A stretch of DNA of 64,000 nucleotides from Ixodes scapularis. Its lineage: Eukaryota; Arthropoda; Arachnida; Ixodida; Ixodidae. This document shows, one piece after another, positions 52,995 through 62,958 of this stretch. The stretch covers positions 8,116,406 through 8,180,405 of the forward strand of contig NW_024609836.1 in assembly GCF_016920785.2 (NCBI RefSeq), written 5' to 3'. The position numbers were made by a program, and so were the translations under genes. How positions within the stretch are numbered: the first letter of the stretch is position 1; each line of letters begins with the position of its first letter. Under the pieces are notes generated by a model that saw only the letters and a list, made by a program, of their open reading frames with translations, made no database searches and was not told where the DNA came from.

Positions 52995-53133
52995 AAGGTA
53001 ATCTTCTTAGCGCCCCCCTCCCCTAAGCTGCAGCGAGGGGAGCCAGGTTGCGGAAGGTAAAAAGTGGTGAGGTCATGGGAAAGGAGGAGGCGGGCTAAGT
53101 GGAAAGCGCGAAGTGTACGTCGGCCTTTAAGGG
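52995..53133. mobile_element. Short insertion (about 135 bp) in LINE-B
   Basis: The LINE frame stops at TTLVLKG and resumes at RRQYVTLNN after this segment. aaggg occurs at 52990-52994 and 53129-53133 as a 5-bp duplication. GC-rich, with no inverted ends seen; type unknown (SINE or solo fragment). Confidence 0.55.
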
Positions 53134-53366
53134 TAGAAGGCAGTATGTTACATTGAACAATAACGTCTCTAGCGTATCACCAGTAACCTCAGGAGTGTTC
53201 CAGGGCATATTTCTGGCACCTGTGTTGTCCTTAATATTTATTAATGATATCGTGAGAACTATCGATGTTCGCATAAAAATGTTCGCAGATGATTGCGTAC
53301 TGTACTCTGCAGTGCAAACACGTAATGGTCGAATAAACTTAAATAATAAGTTGGAAAACAATATAT
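53134..53366 (+). pseudogene. LINE-B segment 2: RT palm
   Basis: QYVTLNNNVSSVSPVTSGVF, SLIFINDIVRTIDVRIKMFA, then the catalytic FADDCVLYSAV box. The frame is cut by the Gypsy element at 53367, whose target duplication is atat (53363-53366). Confidence 0.85.
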
Positions 53367-53713
53367 TGTCACGGGTGGTGACCAATAAACAAGAAATGAA
53401 CAGGAAGAAATAAACGTTTAATGTGGCGAACTTGTGCCAAAACAAAAAGAGAATAGAAAATAATAACAAAGCGTCGCGAGCGTCGAGGTCGGCGAGACAG
53501 CAGAGTCGAGCGCTGGGGCGAAACTGACTCGACAAGGTCGCGGGCGGCCTCTTATCTAGAGTGAGTCACTGTCTCGAAGATTCGAGCGTAGCGCGCTCGG
53601 GGCGAGAATGAACAAGCACTTTCTAGAACAACAAAAACAAGGATGAACGATAGTTATGGCCGCAGCAAGAATGAACGAGAACTTTCTACAAGTCCGTGAC
53701 CCTGCGCGCGGCA
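53367..53713 (-). repeat. 3' LTR of Gypsy element
   Basis: 347 bp, appears identical to 58833-59179. Minus strand starts TGCCGCGCGCAGGG and ends ..CACCCGTGACA. Confidence 0.95.
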
Positions 53714-53733
53714 TTATCCCCCCCCCTTTAAAA
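53714..53733 (-). other. Polypurine tract
   Basis: The minus strand reads ttttaaagggggggggataa directly before the 3' LTR. Confidence 0.8.
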
Positions 53734-53861
53734 AGTGCATCGTCCCGATGCAGCACAAAACGAAGAACAACAAACAAAAACAAATCCAAAACAAAAAGGC
53801 AGCAGAATCGCGAGTCGCAGTTCACAGTTCACAGTTCACCCGTCGACGAGAGTGGGAAGTT

Positions 53862-56588
53862 CTATCGTTCGTAATACGGCTTCAGCCGGACGACGTGCAC
53901 CACCTCGGGTCGTGGCGGGCGTCTTGCAGATGGGCGCGTTCCGTCGGGTAAAACTTCGTAGTTCAGGTCGCCGAGGCGTCGGATGATTTTGTAGGGTCCG
54001 AAGTAGCGTTTGAGAAGCTTCTCGCTGAGACCACGGCGACGAATGGGAGTCCAGACCCAAACCCTGTCTCCGGGCTGGAAGTGGACGCCCCGACGGCGAA
54101 GGTTGTAGCGGCCAGTGTCGACGCGTTGTTGGGCTTTAATCCGGAGTCTGGCGAGCTGACGGACTTCTTCTGCCCTTTGGGCAACCACCTGGGCGTCGTC
54201 GCTTACGTCGACAGCCGGTTCATGGGGCAACATAGCGTCCAGCATTGTCGTTACCCTGCGCCCATGCACCAGTTGAAAGGGTGTCACTCCGGTGGTCTCT
54301 TGTACCGCCGTGTTGTAGGCAAAGGTGACGTACGGCAGCACCTCGTCCCATGTCTTGTGCTCCACGTCGACGTACATGGAAATCATGTCGGCGATGGTCT
54401 TGTTGAGTCTTTCCGTGAGCCCGTTGGTCTGCGGGTGGTACGCCGTGGTGCGACGATGGCTGGTGTGGCTGAGACGCAGGATTTCTTGGGCCGAGAAGTT
54501 CGATGACCCTCGGTCTGTGATCAGGACTTCGGGGGCGCCATGCCGGAGGACGATGGACTCGATGAAAAACTTGGCGACTTCCACAGCAGTCCCTGAAGGG
54601 AGGGCTTTCGTTTCGCCGTACCGCGTGAGATAATCTGTGGCGACGATTATCCAGCGGTTTCCCGATGTTGACGGCGGAAAGGGGCCAAGTAGGTCCATTC
54701 CGATCTGCTGGAACGGTGCGGTCGGAGGAGCAATCGGCTGCAGGAGACCGGCCGGTTTCGTTGGCGGTTTCTTACGTCGCTGGCACTCGTGGCACGATCG
54801 GGTGAAGAGGTGGACGGCTTTGGGGAGCTTTGGCCAGTAATACTTTTCACGAATACGGGCCAGTGTTCGGCTGTAACCGAGGTGTCCCGACGTCGGGTCA
54901 TCGTGACATGCTTGAAAGATCTCCTCCCGAAGGTCGGTCGGGATTACCAGCAACCACGGTGTGCTGTTGTCGCCGAAGTTCTCTTTGTAGAGTACACCTT
55001 GTCGAATGGCGAAGGTCGGCAGTACTCGTGAGAAAACACGTGGCACGGTACCCCCACCCCCCTCCAGGTGCTCGATTAATGCGCGCAGCTCAGGATCGTC
55101 CCGTTGACGTCGTGCCATGTCGTCGGCGTTTACAGCTCCTAGGAAGCTCTCGTCGTCAGTGTCGTCGCTGCAGCCGGAAGGGGTTTCGACGGGGGCTCTG
55201 GACAAGCAGTCGGCGTCGCTGTGCTTCCGGCCGGACTTGTAGACCACTGTCATGTTAAACTCTTGTAGTCGGAGGCTCCATCGAGCAAGACGTCCTGACG
55301 GGTCCTTCAGGTTAGCAAGCCAGCAGAGCGAATGGTGGTCCGTGACTACACGGAACGGGCTCCCGTACAAGTACGGGCGGAACTTCGTGATTGCCCAGAC
55401 GACCGCAAGGCATTCTTTTTCAGTCGTGGAGTAATTTCGCTCCGCCTTGGACAATGTCCGACTTGCGTAGGCGATGACTCGCTCGGTGCCTTCTTGAACT
55501 TGAACCAGTACCGCGCCAAGTCCTGCGTTACTTGCGTCCGTGTGAATCTCGGTTTCCGCATCCTGGTCGAAATGTCCAAGAACAGGAGGCGTCTGCAGTC
55601 GTCGCTTCAGCTCGTCGAATGCCTGCTGCTGCTCCTCGGCCCATTCGAACTTCTCGGCGTCCTTCGTGAGGTTTGTGAGTGGTGCGGAAATCCTTGCGAA
55701 ATCTCGAACGAAGCGCCGATAGTAGGCACATAGCCCAAGGAACCTTCGCACGGCCTTCTTGTCTCTTGGCACTGGAAATGCTGCGACCGCGCGAGTCTTC
55801 TCTGGGTCTGGACGAATGCCTTCGTTACTAACCACGTGACCTAAGAACTTCAGTTCGTCATAGGCGAACCGGCACTTTGACGGCTTGAGAGTGAGCCCGG
55901 CGGTCTGTATGGCATGGAGAACCGTGCGGAGTCGTCGCAAGTGCTCGTCGAAGTCAGCTGAAAATACTACGACGTCGTCCAGGTAGACGAGACAGCTCTG
56001 CCACTTCAGCCCTGCCAGTACGGTGTCCATGACACGCTGGAAAGTTGCTGGTGCCGTGCATAGTCCGAAGGGCATCACCTTGAACTCGTACAGTCCATCC
56101 GGCGTGACGAAGGCTGTCTTCTCTCGGTCCCGTTCGTCGACCTCGATTTGCCAGTAGCCGCTCTTCAGGTCCATCGATGAAAAGTATCGAGAGTGGCGCA
56201 GCCGGTCTAGAGTGTCGTCGATGCGGGGCAGTGGGTAGACTTCTTTCTTCGTAACCGTGTTGAGCTGCCGGTAGTCCACGCAGAACCGAAGAGTTCCGTC
56301 CTTCTTCTTAACCAGCACGACTGGAGAGGCCCATGGACTGCTTGAAGGTTGGATTATGTCGTCATTCAGCATCTCTTGAACTTGCTGCTGGATCACCTCC
56401 CTTTCCTTAGCGGAGACTCTGTACGGTGATCGATGCACAGGGCGCGCGTCGTCCTCGGTAACGATGCGGTGCTTGGCAACCGCGGTCTGGCGCACCTTCG
56501 ACGACGTCGTAAAGCAGTCGCGGTATTCGGCGAGGAGGTTAACCAGCTGACGCCGTTTAGGGTCCGGAAGCTTAGGGTCAATGTCGAG
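53862..56588 (-). CDS. pol: Gypsy pol: reverse transcriptase, RNase H, integrase
   Basis: Open frame of about 900 residues directly after the amber codon and in the same frame as the protease. The 877 residues from 56495 hold the domains; approximate positions follow. RT: SPVVLVKKKDGTLRFCVDYR (58-76), MDLKSGYWQIEV (108-119) and the catalytic YLDD (171-174). RNase H: TEIHTDASNAGLGAVL (about 315), ERNYSTTEKECLAVVWAI, FRVVTDHHSLCWL. Integrase: zinc finger H-x-H-x-C-x2-C (CHDDPTSGHLG to CHECQRRK), core QIGMDLLGPF, VLITDRGSSNFSAQE, YHPQTNGLTERLN, and a C-terminal GPY-like module (KRYFGPYKIIRRLGDLNYEV). All catalytic residues I can check are present. It is expected to be made only as a fusion after gag frameshifting. 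Confidence 0.92.
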   Translation of the reverse strand, partial: LDIDPKLPDPKRRQLVNLLAEYRDCFTTSSKVRQTAVAKHRIVTEDDARPVHRSPYRVSAKEREVIQQQVQEMLNDDIIQPSSSPWASPVVLVKKKDGTLRFCVDYRQLNTVTKKEVYPLPRIDDTLDRLRHSRYFSSMDLKSGYWQIEVDERDREKTAFVTPDGLYEFKVMPFGLCTAPATFQRVMDTVLAGLKWQSCLVYLDDVVVFSADFDEHLRRLRTVLHAIQTAGLTLKPSKCRFAYDELKFLGHVVSNEGIRPDPEKTRAVAAFPVPRDKKAVRRFLGLCAYYRRFVRDFARISAPLTNLTKDAEKFEWAEEQQQAFDELKRRLQTPPVLGHFDQDAETEIHTDASNAGLGAVLVQVQEGTERVIAYASRTLSKAERNYSTTEKECLAVVWAITKFRPYLYGSPFRVVTDHHSLCWLANLKDPSGRLARWSLRLQEFNMTVVYKSGRKHSDADCLSRAPVETPSGCSDDTDDESFLGAVNADDMARRQRDDPELRALIEHLEGGGGTVPRVFSRVLPTFAIRQGVLYKENFGDNSTPWLLVIPTDLREEIFQACHDDPTSGHLGYSRTLARIREKYYWPKLPKAVHLFTRSCHECQRRKKPPTKPAGLLQPIAPPTAPFQQIGMDLLGPFPPSTSGNRWIIVATDYLTRYGETKALPSGTAVEVAKFFIESIVLRHGAPEVLITDRGSSNFSAQEILRLSHTSHRRTTAYHPQTNGLTERLNKTIADMISMYVDVEHKTWDEVLPYVTFAYNTAVQETTGVTPFQLVHGRRVTTMLDAMLPHEPAVDVSDDAQVVAQRAEEVRQLARLRIKAQQRVDTGRYNLRRRGVHFQPGDRVWVWTPIRRRGLSEKLLKRYFGPYKIIRRLGDLNYEVLPDGTRPSARRPPRPEVVHVVRLKPYYER

Positions 56589-56591
56589 CTA
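56589..56591 (-). other. In-frame amber codon between protease and RT
   Basis: Minus-strand context gcg TAG ctc gac. The reading frame is otherwise continuous from protease into RT. It is either a single disabling mutation or a readthrough site. The context is not one of the known strong readthrough contexts. Confidence 0.85.
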
Positions 56592-57409
56592 CGCTGGCGA
56601 CGTACTGTCTTGCTGGGACGGCGAGAATTCGTCAGTAATCGCGGTGATTTCGGCGGGGTTTCGGAGTTCCTCGACGTGGCCCACGGCTGCACCTTTCGTG
56701 AGGTGTTGCGTTTCGTTTCGGAAGTTCGTCACGAGGGCCACAGTCCGCCCATCCTGAAGTTCAGCTACTCCCCTTGCGACGCCTATGCCTCTTCCCAGGA
56801 GCAATTGGAGGTTTCCCTCGAGAAGAACTTCGCCATAGGAAGCTTCATCGATCCCGACAAGTACGAAAACACTCGACCGCGGTGGTAGGTTTACGTGGTT
56901 TGCGAGGACTCGGACCGTGGGTGACGTCGCTTGGGGTTCCTCCGATGGTGGAGCAGGTTTTCGTAGCGTCAGCCGGTTTGTTCCGAGGTCGATGACGGCG
57001 CCATACTCGCAGAGAAAGTCCATTCCGAGGATAACGTCCCTCGAACAGTCTTGCAGAATGACGAACCTGACAGGGCACGTTTCACCGTGGATCTCGACGC
57101 GAGCAGTGCATCTCCCGACTGGTGTGATGAGATGTCCTCCGGCGGTTCGTATTTGGGGTCCTTCCCACGGTGTCATGACTTTTCGAAGGCGGCGGGAGAG
57201 CCTCCCACTCAAGACTGAGTAGTCTGCTCCGGTGTCCACGAGTGCCGATGCGTCGTGGCCGTCAATGACGACGTTTAGGTTGTTGGACACCGTTGCAGGG
57301 GCGTCGTAGCGATGCGTGGCGTCGGGGGAGTGGGAGCGCTCCGTCGTTCTTGGAGGCTCTTTACGTCGGTCGTCTTCGGCAACTCCACCTCCAGGGGTTG
57401 CCGCGCCTA
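56589..57409 (-). CDS. pro: Gypsy protease (pro), read by -1 frameshift from gag
   Basis: Frame -1 relative to gag; no ATG start is needed or present (first candidate codon is GTG at 57290). Retropepsin features: NVVIDGHDASALVDTGADYS (catalytic Asp-Thr-Gly), then VILQDCSRDVILGMDFLCEY, the hydrophobic-G-M-D-F flap-end block of Gypsy proteases. A linker up to SPSQQDSTSPA ends in TAG at 56589-56591; RT continues in the same frame after it. The enzyme would cut the Gag-Pol polyprotein. Confidence 0.85.
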
Positions 57410-57416
57410 GTTTCCC
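57407..57416 (-). promoter_or_regulatory. -1 ribosomal frameshift site G_GGA_AAC followed by gag stop
   Basis: The minus strand reads cgG GGA AAC TAG in the gag frame. GGGAAAC fits the X-XXY-YYZ slippery heptamer used by retroviruses for gag-pro shifting (established class). Slipping back by one enters the protease frame, which is open from here on. Confidence 0.8.
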
Positions 57417-58807
57417 CGGCGAGGAGCGAGGGGTGACAGGCTTTCACGTCGGGGTCGGTGCATCGGCGAAGCTGGACCTCGCGGCGATGGCGACCGGAAC
57501 TCTCGGCGGGACGCAGGCTCGGGGGACTGGGGTCGTCGCAGGTACTCGTCGATCTCCCGAGGGCGTTCACCATACCGGGGGCGCGGGTCGTGTGGGTGGA
57601 ACCCGCGCAGCCCGAGTTGTCGGTATGGGCATCGGCGGTACACATGGTCGGGTTCCCCGCAGTGGTAGCAGAGCGGGCGTCGGTCGGCCATTCGCCACAC
57701 GTCGGTCTTCCTCGACGAGGGTTGCTCCGGGCGGACGTCCTGGACTTGCCCTTCCTGGCGTCGAGGATACTGTAGCATCGGAGGGTCTCGTCGGGGTGGC
57801 GCCGTGGCCTGGCGGTTAGCTTGCGGCGGTCGTCGGGCCATGGCGGCGTAGCTCAAAGTCGGCTCCTCTGGCGTCGACATCTTGATCGGAACCTCAGGTT
57901 GGAAGGCCCGATGAACTTCATCTCGCACGACCTCGGCGAGCGACAGGGAGGACGGGCGATCCATAGCGGGGAGCATCTTGCGGATTTCTTCCCGGACGAC
58001 TTCACGGATGATGTCACGGATGCCTGGGAGGTCGGTACCAAGGTTGTATCCGGATGTCGCCAGAGTAGTCACGCCAGGGTGTCGCTCGTAGTGCCTGGCG
58101 CGTGCTAGTAGGGCACGTTCCATACTCGTCGCCTCCGTGACGAACCCGTCCACAGTTGTCGGGGGATTGCGAATGAGACCTCCGAATATCTCGCTTTTCA
58201 CACCCCTCATCAGGTGTCGCAGCTTCTTCTCCTCTGTAGCCTGAGGATCGGCGCGGGCGCTCAGGCGAAGAACATCCTCGACGAAGCCGGTGACGCTCTC
58301 GTTGGGGCCCTGGGTTCTGGTTCGCAGTAGGTCCTCGGCTCTCTCTCGGCGGTGGTGGTTGCTGAACGTAGCCTTGAGATCGGTCTTGAACATGTCCCAC
58401 GACGTCAAAGAGGACTCATGATTCTCGTACCAGTGCTTGGCGGTACCCTCAAGCGAAAAATAGACGTTGTTCAGGCGCTGCTCGTCGGTCCAGCAATTGT
58501 GGCGGGCAACACGTTCATACTGGTCAATCCAGTCTTCGACGTCTTCGTATTGCTCGCCGTGGAATGGAGCAGCCGTCCGCGGTACGACGGGCAGGTAAAC
58601 GACGGCTGGAGCGGCCGGGGTCTCCGACTGGTTGGCCATCGTCGTCCTCCTTGTTTGCCTGGTCCTGGGTGGCAAGGGTCCTAACTCCGGGGGTAGGCCA
58701 AGGTTCCGGCGACTTAATCGGGTCTCGGTCTGGTCCTCGTTGGGCTCTTGGGGGATTGTGTTCGGACTTGCACTCCGAGAACTCGGAGGGGAGCGCTGCA
58801 CGGGCAT
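57407..58807 (-). CDS. gag: Gypsy Gag, nucleocapsid zinc knuckle
   Basis: 466 residues from ATG at 58807; the frame is open to 58831 only with a non-ATG codon, and a later ATG (MANQSETPAAP) is another plausible start. The capsid-like core matches the retrotransposon gag domain: PFHGEQYEDVEDWIDQYERV, YFSLEGTAKHWYENHES, FKTDLKATFSNHHRRERAED, and TQGPNESVTGFVEDVLRL. The C-terminal part has one CCHC knuckle, CYHCGEPDHVYRRC, and a basic Arg/Pro/Ser-rich tail. It would form the particle and package element RNA. The frame is intact. It ends with a TAG directly behind the slippery site for pro-pol expression. Confidence 0.92.
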   Translation of the reverse strand: MPVQRSPPSSRSASPNTIPQEPNEDQTETRLSRRNLGLPPELGPLPPRTRQTRRTTMANQSETPAAPAVVYLPVVPRTAAPFHGEQYEDVEDWIDQYERVARHNCWTDEQRLNNVYFSLEGTAKHWYENHESSLTSWDMFKTDLKATFSNHHRRERAEDLLRTRTQGPNESVTGFVEDVLRLSARADPQATEEKKLRHLMRGVKSEIFGGLIRNPPTTVDGFVTEATSMERALLARARHYERHPGVTTLATSGYNLGTDLPGIRDIIREVVREEIRKMLPAMDRPSSLSLAEVVRDEVHRAFQPEVPIKMSTPEEPTLSYAAMARRPPQANRQATAPPRRDPPMLQYPRRQEGQVQDVRPEQPSSRKTDVWRMADRRPLCYHCGEPDHVYRRCPYRQLGLRGFHPHDPRPRYGERPREIDEYLRRPQSPEPASRREFRSPSPRGPASPMHRPRRESLSPLAPRRGN

Positions 58808-58814
58808 GCGGTTA

Positions 58815-58830
58815 CCCCGCACCTCCACCA
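58815..58830 (-). other. Primer binding site, tRNA-Ala-like
   Basis: Two bases after the 5' LTR the minus strand reads TGGTGGAGGTGCGGGG. The first 12 bases complement the 3' end typical of alanine tRNA (..GCACCTCCACCA); the match weakens after that. Confidence 0.55.
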
Positions 58831-58832
58831 AA

Positions 58833-59179
58833 TGTCACGGGTGGTGACCAATAAACAAGAAATGAACAGGAAGAAATAAACGTTTAATGTGGCGAACTTG
58901 TGCCAAAACAAAAAGAGAATAGAAAATAATAACAAAGCGTCGCGAGCGTCGAGGTCGGCGAGACAGCAGAGTCGAGCGCTGGGGCGAAACTGACTCGACA
59001 AGGTCGCGGGCGGCCTCTTATCTAGAGTGAGTCACTGTCTCGAAGATTCGAGCGTAGCGCGCTCGGGGCGAGAATGAACAAGCACTTTCTAGAACAACAA
59101 AAACAAGGATGAACGATAGTTATGGCCGCAGCAAGAATGAACGAGAACTTTCTACAAGTCCGTGACCCTGCGCGCGGCA
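58833..59179 (-). repeat. 5' LTR of Gypsy element
   Basis: 347 bp, partner of 53367-53713. No clear TATA box; the LTR promoter is not annotated further. Confidence 0.95.
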
Positions 59180-59183
59180 ATAT

Positions 59184-60352
59184 AACGAGTGCAAGGATTG
59201 GCAAATGGCATTAAATGAAAAGAAATCTGTAAGCATGACGATTTCGCGTAAAAAATCCCCACTTGTGTTTGACTATGAGTTGTCCGGACACAAGCTTAGC
59301 AGCGTAGCTCAATATGACTTATTTTCTCTTCCGAACTTAAATGGGACAACCACATCGATTACATAGTAAGCAGAGCAAACAACAAATTGTGGCATTTTAA
59401 ACGAATCTTGAAAGATGCTCCGTATACCACTAAACTGCTCGCTTATAAGGTATTAATTCGCACCATTCTTGAATAAGGGAGCGTTGTACGGAACCCGTTT
59501 ACACAAAAAACATTGACCATATTCATTTACACAAAAACATAAACATATTAGAAATGGTTCCGAGAAGGGCACTTAGGTTTGTGTTTAACGAATTTGGACG
59601 TAACCAATCCCCTTCAAAGCTAATCAAAGATAATCTGTAAAACTGATTTAATACACTTGCAAACTAAAAGAAAAATAGCCTTCCAAATCATCAACCACTC
59701 CATTAAAATTCCACGGGACAAATACGTAACTTTTGCGACTAGAACAAATGCCAGATTTATGCACTCGAAAAAAATTATTGAACATTGGTCTCGAATTGAT
59801 TTCTTTAAACACTCTTTTTTTCCACGAACAACATCGGAGTGGAACAAGCTACCCAGGCATGTCGTTGAGTGTGAAAATAATTCTTTGTTTTTAAACCAAC
59901 TTGCACCTTGTGTATAAATAGCGTGTTTTGTACCAGGAACAGCACTGTAAAGGCCGGTTCTCACATGCAGCGAAGCGCTGATGTAGCGCTCCTCACGTGC
60001 CGTTTGCTACTTATCGTCTGCCATGAGCAACAGTTTTGGCGGTGCAATACAAAGCTGGTGAACGCTGCCGTCAGCACGCGCTTAGCGCGAGGTGAGCGCT
60101 ATGCTTGTAGCGCTCCGCTGCATGTGTGAACAGGCCTTAACTATTACTACTTCATCGAGACTGACCTTTCGCACACAAGCGATTTTACCCTTGCCTTGCC
60201 TTGATGTCGATTCTAATCTGTATTTCTTATCATAGCGTTGTATTGGAACGTGACCGCGTTGTCTTATTACTGTTCATTTTGAGTTGATTTGTGCCTTTCC
60301 TATTGTATTCCTGTCAATGATTGATATCATTGTTAATTAAAATGAATAAATA
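59184..60352 (+). pseudogene. LINE-B segment 3: RT thumb and 3' end
   Basis: Resumes after the Gypsy with CKDWQMALNEKKSVSMTISR, then KSPLVFDYELSGHKLS. Further on are LERCSVYH, LEMVPRRALRFVFNEFGRNQ, FFPRTTSEWNKLPRHVVECE (the conserved C-terminal block of CR1-like ORF2) and the end ..LNQLAPCV at 59917. The 3' untranslated part to about 60352 carries a MITE (59951-60137) and ends aatgaataaataaag. Multiple frameshifts. Confidence 0.85.
59951..60137. mobile_element. 187-bp MITE, TAA target duplication
   Basis: The ends aggccggttctcacatgcag and, inverted, aggcctgttcacacatgcag, with taa on both sides (59948-59950, 60138-60140). Inner blocks of agcgct are also inverted. The target and size fit PIF/Harbinger-type MITEs. 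A related end, ttaaaggctggttcacacat, lies at about 60612-60631. Confidence 0.8.
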
Positions 60353-60546
60353 AAGTGATAACGATGATGCAGCTCAGCTAAGTGACTTGTCCAGCGACGA
60401 CCCTTTCGCCGAAGAATCAGAAGAAGAAGAGAAAACTGGACGAGCGGAATTTCTGCTGGAAGAGGAAAGAATGCAACTTTTAAGAGCACAGTTTGGACCC
60501 ATCATCTTCAAGAATCTGCCATGGCATCACAGCGGCGTCCAGTGAG
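60353..60546 (+). other. Short acidic open segment, unrecognised
   Basis: Reads DDAAQLSDLSSDDPFAEESE, then EEEKTGRAEFLLEEERMQLL and ends with a TGA in ccagTGAGC. The acidic cluster followed by a charged helix could be an exon or a transposase N-terminus, but there is no domain match I can name. Confidence 0.3.
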
Positions 60547-60611
60547 CTCGAGGTCTCTGAAAGTTCGTTTACGGCGGGCATTGTGGAAAAACAAAAACCC
60601 GGCAGTAAAAG

Positions 60612-60830
60612 TGTTAAAGGCTGGTTCACACATCTGCGTTGGTTGCGTTCGCATGCAACCGAAACGAGTGTGACGACAAAGTCACAGGGTGGCAAGCGAT
60701 GGAAGGGGTAGCTTGATGAAGCAATCCACGAGCAGTAGCGGATCCAAGGGGGGAGAGGGGCGGTGGGGGCGATCGCCCCCCCCCCCCCCCCAAACGCCTC
60801 ACCAGGCAAACCCCCCCCCCCCCCCCCCCC
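60612..60830. mobile_element. Degraded MITE ends with poly-C tracts
   Basis: A MITE left end (ttaaaggctggttcacacat, 60612) is followed by a hAT-like end cagtagcggatccaagg (60733) and C runs at 60776-60791 (16) and 60811-60830 (20). The matching right ends were not found. Confidence 0.5.
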
Positions 60831-62878
60831 GGGGTTCTTCGTCAGCTCGAAGAAAAAACGTAAGCAATCGACGCGAGAAACAAAAGATTAAAACAGCGGT
60901 GGGTGGACGCGCCTGCTGGGTGCTTCCAAAGTCGGGTTTATCTCCGTCAAGGTCACGGTACGTCTTCCCGACAGGGACGGCGCCAGGAGTTTCGATGTGG
61001 AGAGACAGTGGGGAGGCGCACCAAATATCAGGGTCCTCGACTGCAGGCACACTTCCAAACAAGGCCAGCACGTCGAGCACGGCAGGAAAATACCTTCAAC
61101 ATATCTAGTCCCCTTTCTCTCTCTCTCTCTCTCTCTGTCTGTCTCCCTCTCTCTCTTTGGGGGTTGTCTGCGAAACATTTGTGCCCTGAAAGCTCCCAAA
61201 CGCAGACGTCAAGCAGCCTTACTCAAGGGTAGCGGATTATCCTTCCTCTCTAGCGGCCGCCTTTTCATCACTTTTCGTTTGATGGTTTCTCCGTGGTTCT
61301 GGGCTTGTCTTTCGGCATCTCTTTTTTGGCTTGCTTTGAGATGCTGTCGCCCACGGGCTCACTAAAGGTATCTTACTGGTACGGTGTGCCAATTGCCAAG
61401 GAAAGTGCGGAGGGGACGTACCGGGAGGAGACGTTCTAGGGGGGGGGGGGGGGGGGGATACAGCTTGAACAACCAGGAGACCAATTGCTTTTCTTCTGAA
61501 CTGAGAGAGGAAGCAAATGCTCTAGGTACAGTGTAGTCTGAGTCTGAGCTTCTCCTGAAGACGCTCCGGACTTCCCCACGACCTTGGCTTAAACATAAGC
61601 CCGCTTTCGTCCTCGCCTTTATCCCTCACTGAGGATCAGCGCCGCAGCGCGGTATACAGAAAGAAGCCGACGAGCGCCAGAAGGGGGAGATGTTTCCTCT
61701 AATGGGCTTCATACTGCCTGCGGTACGACCTCTCGTGGCGGGAAGCTAATAAAAGAAAGATAAACGGTACGAGCACTCTAAAGGCTGGAGGCTGCTTACA
61801 CGGGGTCCTCAAGCCGACGCCGTAGGCATTTATTTGTATGCAATGCCGTTTCAACTTAGGGTGGCGGGACATATTTTAGGAAAGGCGCCCGCTACCCCTA
61901 GTATCCCCTTGGCGCCGTCTTTTCCAGTTAAAAGCGGCTTCTGTGGATTGACGGCAGAGCTTTCGCGCGGCTTTGCGGGAGCGAATATGTGTGTGTCGAA
62001 CAGACTTGGGGAAAACGAGCCCTTTCAAAGATGCGGCTATACATAAATTAAATAGACAGTGCCTCTGCCCGTTCGAGTGAACACCGACTCCCAAACATCC
62101 ATGCTGCAGTCGTGATCGGCCTTTAGCCCAGTTGAAATTCGCCGACCTTACAACCGCTCTGCTCTATCATATCTCTGCACTTCTCCTCTCGACCCTGACG
62201 AATGAGCTAACTACCCAGAAACAAGTAAGTGTTCCTTACGAAGTGCAATTGAATATAATTTGGAAGGATCCATTGCTGGTTTAAGGTCTTGTCTAAGTTC
62301 AAAAGTTATAGTTGCCGAACTGCAACATGCTTTCAAAAATATTCAACAATTATTCGCTTTCGTTCTCTCGAGTTGCATCCAGAACACGTGAAAACACGAG
62401 TTGGGGTTGGCAATGTCGCATGTGCTGCGCTCTGGACATTCCAAATATACGGCGAACACTAACTTGCATGGCAGCGTTCGTTTCGCTCGCTGCGTCAACA
62501 GTGTTTTGACGCCGCGAGCAGCGTCGAAGCCGCCGGGCCATTTTTTTTTCACTTGTTTGCAACGTACTCTATCCGCTGTTTTAAGCCGCTCTTCCCGTTG
62601 CCGCAGCAGTTGAGCACTAGCTCCGACCAGAATGTCTGCCAAGGCAATGTCTTTAAGCTGCCCTAAATCGACTGCTCACGTAGTGTCGGTCTGAAACCCA
62701 AGTTTCAGAAAGGATAGTGTCGCCACAATTTTCGAGATACTTACCTCTAGCATGGTCACCCGAAAGGTTTTAATTCAAAGAGTTCATCCCCGACAGGTAA
62801 ACCGATACAAAAGCTCTCAAGATCTATATTATGTTATCAGAGTTTAGTAAAAACGATACCTCCACAAAAAATATAAAC
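60831..62878. other. Spacer with simple repeats, no gene recognised
   Basis: A (TC)n tract lies at 61115-61158 and a 19-bp G run at 61439-61457. Several open frames (for example 61834-62046, 62343-62642) carry no motif. Confidence 0.5.
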
Positions 62879-62958
62879 ACTCTCCCCCTCCCCCCCCCCC
62901 CCCGCCATTTTATACCGAGGAACCGCCCCCCTAAAATGGAGGTCTGGATCCGCCCCTG
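62879..62958. mobile_element. hAT-like MITE right end (CAGGGGCGGATCC class)
   Basis: Ends ggtctggatccgcccctg at 62958, which inverted is the common CAGGGGCGGATCCAG terminus. It contains a C run at 62889-62903. The left end is not identified. Confidence 0.5.

Larger units (their letters stand above)
53367..59179 (-). mobile_element. Near-intact 5813-bp Ty3/Gypsy retrotransposon
   Basis: Matching 347-bp LTRs (53367-53713, 58833-59179) have TG...CA ends and a 4-bp duplication atat (53363-53366, 59180-59183). On the minus strand the order is 5' LTR, primer site, gag, protease, reverse transcriptase, RNase H, integrase, purine tract, 3' LTR: the Gypsy order. LTR identity and long open frames indicate recent insertion into LINE-B. 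One amber codon lies between protease and RT. Confidence 0.95.

Noticed and set aside
54081..54506. Plus-strand frames opposite the Gypsy pol
   Set aside because: Antisense shadows of a clearly coding minus strand.
61876..62642. Several 60-100 codon frames in the right-hand spacer
   Set aside because: No conserved residues or splice structure; kept as unannotated spacer.
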